Origin: Desulfuromonadales bacterium C00003068
Lineage (GTDB): Bacteria; Desulfobacterota; Desulfuromonadia; Desulfuromonadales; Desulfuromonadaceae
DNA: 8,380 bases
Assembly: GCA_001751155.1 (NCBI GenBank)
Contig: MAXR01000084.1
Span: 1-8,380 of the forward strand
Direction: 5' to 3'
The notes beneath the pieces were generated by a model. The model did no database searches. It was not told where the DNA came from and saw only the letters and a list, made by a program, of their open reading frames with translations. Position numbers and translations under genes: made by a program. This document shows, piece after piece, positions 7,351-8,380 of this stretch. Numbering within the stretch: position 1 is the stretch's first letter; every line of letters starts with the position of its first letter.

Positions 7351-7575
7351 ATTATTTTATTCCATAAAGTCACCTCCGATAATTTTGACCTCCCCCTATA
7401 TTATGAAAAAGAGAGTCGCTACCCAAGCTAATTGGACACAAAAGGTGAATTCACTTTCGAAAGGTAGAGGTATCAAGACATTGTTGACACAGTAGATAGA
7501 ATCCAACAATATCGTGCTCAGCGTAATCAGGAGAATTTGTTTCCGCCTAACACACCGTTGGCCACAATTAAATAA
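7351..7575 (+). pseudogene. Decayed 3' end of an unidentified protein-coding gene
   Basis: One + strand frame reads like real protein but is broken by TAA at 7429-7431 and TAG at 7465-7467. The blocks are VTSDNFDLPLYYEKESRYPS, then LDTKGEFTFER, then RYQDIVDTVDRIQQYR and on to LFPPNTPLATIK, ending at TAA 7573-7575. The TAG lies in a near-perfect 6-bp tandem duplication (AGGTAG at 7462-7467, AGGTAT at 7468-7473). Removing one unit restores a continuous FERYQDIVDTVDRI. That pattern is what a mutated gene would leave. I do not recognise the family. The part from 7432 on is more convincing than the part before it. The stop codon coincides with the first copy of the repeat described at 7570. A competing 50-codon ORF in another frame (7343-7495) lacks a ribosome-binding site. 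Confidence 0.45.
7363..7377 (-). promoter_or_regulatory. Perfect Shine-Dalgarno followed by ATG-GAA-TAA (two-codon ORF)
   Basis: On the minus strand GGAGGTGA (7377-7370), an eight-base complement of the 16S rRNA 3' end, is followed after four bases by ATG (7365-7363), then GAA and TAA (7362-7357). It is the best ribosome-binding sequence in the window yet opens only a Met-Glu mini-ORF, about 240 nt before ldtD. It could be a ribosome-standby or regulatory uORF, a decayed gene start, or chance. It also lies upstream of the only weak promoter I can see, so it may not be transcribed. Confidence 0.25.
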
Positions 7576-7615
7576 GATGGTCTCGCAAAAACAAATAAGA
7601 TGGCTAAGCAAAAAT
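7570..7615 (+). repeat. Two tandem 23-bp imperfect direct repeats at the left end of the palindromic element
   Basis: Copy 1 (7570-7592) and copy 2 (7593-7615) share AAATAAGATGG and GCAAAAA, 18 of 23 positions identical. Each unit consists of the AAATAA flank plus one end of the element. Copy 1's GATGGTCTCGCAAAAA matches the far right terminus (reverse complement GATGGCGTCGCAAAAA) at 14 of 16 positions, at least as well as copy 2 does. This suggests a duplicated or nested end. Confidence 0.6.
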
Positions 7616-7725
7616 TTCGTCCCCCAAGGCGTAGTGGTTGTTCAAGGGGGAAGGCATACATGTTATATGTCGAAGCCTTGAACAAACGCTGCAACGCAGG
7701 TGGGCGGACTTTTTGCGACGCCATC
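7599..7725. mobile_element. 127-bp palindromic MITE-like element with terminal inverted repeats and AAATAA flanking repeats
   Basis: The ends are imperfect inverted repeats: GATGGC...GCAAAAA at 7599-7615, and its counterpart ending GCCATC at 7709-7725. Further in are G/C-rich matched segments, and then a perfect 10-bp inverted repeat TTGTTCAAGG (7638-7647) / CCTTGAACAA (7676-7685). The two arms are 49 and 50 bases long and enclose a 28-base loop that itself carries ACAT/ATGT (7658-7661, 7667-7670). The whole unit can therefore fold into one long hairpin. AAATAA lies immediately outside both ends (7593-7598, 7726-7731), consistent with a 6-bp target-site duplication. It encodes no transposase, so any movement would need one supplied in trans. 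The architecture resembles dispersed intergenic repeats of some Gram-negative genomes; its copy number here cannot be seen. Confidence 0.65.
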
Positions 7726-7749
7726 AAATAAAGGGATTGCAAATTTATC

Positions 7750-8380
7750 ATGACATTTGAAATTAAAGAGAACCTGATTAAGACCAAAGTTTTAGCTATT
7801 GGTGCCAGCCCCCGAAAGGGTGGTAACTCGGATGCTCTTCTCAAGCATTTTTGCGCCGGTGTGAATAATGCTGGAATTGAAACTGAGGAGATCCAACTAA
7901 GGGATTGTCACATTACACCCTGTATCGGCTGCGAACTTTGCCGTAAAACGGGTAAATGCTCTCGATTTGATGACGACATGATTGCTATTTACAATAAAAT
8001 CATCGCGTCACGTGGGCTTTTTTTGATTTCACCTGTGCACAATTACAATGTTACGGCATGGATGAAAGGCTTCATAGACAGGCTCTACTGCTTCTATGAT
8101 TTTGCGGAACCTCGCCCAGGCCACTGGAGCAGTAAGCTGGCAAACCAAGGGCGAACAGCCGTTGTCGCAGCCGTAGCCGAACAGCTGGACAAAAAGGACA
8201 TGGGCTTCACTCTGGAAGCGATGCAAATGCCACTTGAGGCCCTTGGCTACGAGGTTAATCAGAAGTTTCCCGTTTTGGGAATTTTTGAAAAAGGGAAAGT
8301 CGCGGATCGACCAGAAATAATCCGTACTGCTGAAATGTACGGTGAAAAATTGGCCAAAGAGATTCAGGTACCATTTCAAT
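7750..8380 (+). CDS. Flavodoxin-fold / iron-sulfur flavoprotein-like NAD(P)H-dependent oxidoreductase (3' end beyond window)
   Basis: At least 210 residues from the ATG at 7750, running off the right edge without a stop. Residues 13-27 (KVLAIGASPRKGGNS) form the beta strand and phosphate loop that bind FMN in NADPH-dependent FMN reductases and flavodoxin-family proteins. A compact cysteine cluster follows: CIGCELCRKTGKC with Cys58, 61, 64 and 70 (CX2CX2CX5C). This spacing resembles the 4Fe-4S motif of archaeal and bacterial iron-sulfur flavoproteins (Isf). After it comes SPVHNYNVTAWMKGFIDRL (~98-117), the loop and helix typical of this family near the flavin. It likely acts as a cytoplasmic electron carrier or reductase; partners and substrate are unknown. 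The start is chosen because TAA stands ten codons before it, but its Shine-Dalgarno is poor (AAGGG at 7731-7735, 14 bases away). The palindromic element ends 24 bp upstream. Confidence 0.85.
   Translation, partial: MTFEIKENLIKTKVLAIGASPRKGGNSDALLKHFCAGVNNAGIETEEIQLRDCHITPCIGCELCRKTGKCSRFDDDMIAIYNKIIASRGLFLISPVHNYNVTAWMKGFIDRLYCFYDFAEPRPGHWSSKLANQGRTAVVAAVAEQLDKKDMGFTLEAMQMPLEALGYEVNQKFPVLGIFEKGKVADRPEIIRTAEMYGEKLAKEIQVPFQ

Noticed and set aside
7343..7495. 50-codon + strand ORF beginning MNKLFYSIKS
   Set aside because: No Shine-Dalgarno and no recognisable features; it overlaps the more protein-like broken frame ending at 7575.
7484..7512. TTGACA with CAATAT 17 bp downstream as a promoter
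   Set aside because: The -35 is perfect but the -10 matches only three of six, and the site lies within the decayed coding frame.
7545..7563. Integron attC-like core GCCTAAC with GTTGGCC five bases on (GTTAGGC on the minus strand)
   Set aside because: No matching partner core site or paired L boxes at attC distance in either direction; the bases are explained by the pseudogene's coding frame.
7527..7844. 105-codon ORF on the minus strand
   Set aside because: It runs through the palindromic element, the pseudogene end and antisense to the flavoprotein start; no family features and no ribosome-binding site. It looks like a translated repeat.
8029..8379. 116-codon ORF on the minus strand
   Set aside because: Antisense shadow of the flavoprotein, whose motifs are clear on the + strand.

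Overview
The window is from a Gram-negative bacterium. The evidence is a classical (type Va) autotransporter with an outer-membrane barrel, an L,D-transpeptidase / endopeptidase pair for periplasmic peptidoglycan, and a twin-arginine signal peptide. Base composition is moderate. The phylum cannot be fixed from the sequence. The iron-sulfur-flavoprotein-like gene on the right and the style of the intergenic palindromic repeat make me lean weakly toward Desulfobacterota (sulfate or metal reducers); this is an impression, not a result.

Layout, left to right. (1) The first ~107 bases look like the 3' end of a gene with a putative zinc-ribbon motif. (2) 195-3215 (+) is a 1006-residue autotransporter: signal peptide, zincin-like domain with HExxHxxG, beta-helical passenger, PGNS-type junction and C-terminal barrel. 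(3) 3344-4819 (+) is a short-form CstA-family carbon-starvation / pyruvate or peptide transporter. (4) On the minus strand, converging on cstA, is a two-gene operon: a YcbB/LdtD-type L,D-transpeptidase (7117-5444) followed after 32 nt by a YcbK/MepK-type murein endopeptidase (about 5411-4860). In E. coli the relatives of these two genes are also adjacent. LdtD makes 3-3 (mDAP-mDAP) cross-links and MepK cleaves them, so the pair reads as a writer and eraser of the same bond. (5) 7202-7749 has no intact gene but is not empty. It holds the ldtD leader region, an apparent gene remnant on the + strand with two in-frame stops, and a 127-bp palindromic, MITE-like element flanked by AAATAA direct repeats. 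(6) 7750 to the right edge (+) is an incomplete flavodoxin-fold protein with a compact CX2CX2CX5C motif resembling iron-sulfur flavoproteins.

Most notable points: mepK has no ATG/GTG/TTG start that would keep its clear Tat motif, so it probably starts at AUU or AUC behind a good Shine-Dalgarno. The palindromic element seems to have inserted exactly at the AAA-TAA end of the decayed gene, which would once have sat about 19 nt upstream of the flavoprotein. The autotransporter passenger carries a metzincin-like zinc motif with Asn where the third ligand is expected. I found no CRISPR array, tRNA, rRNA or defence cassette.
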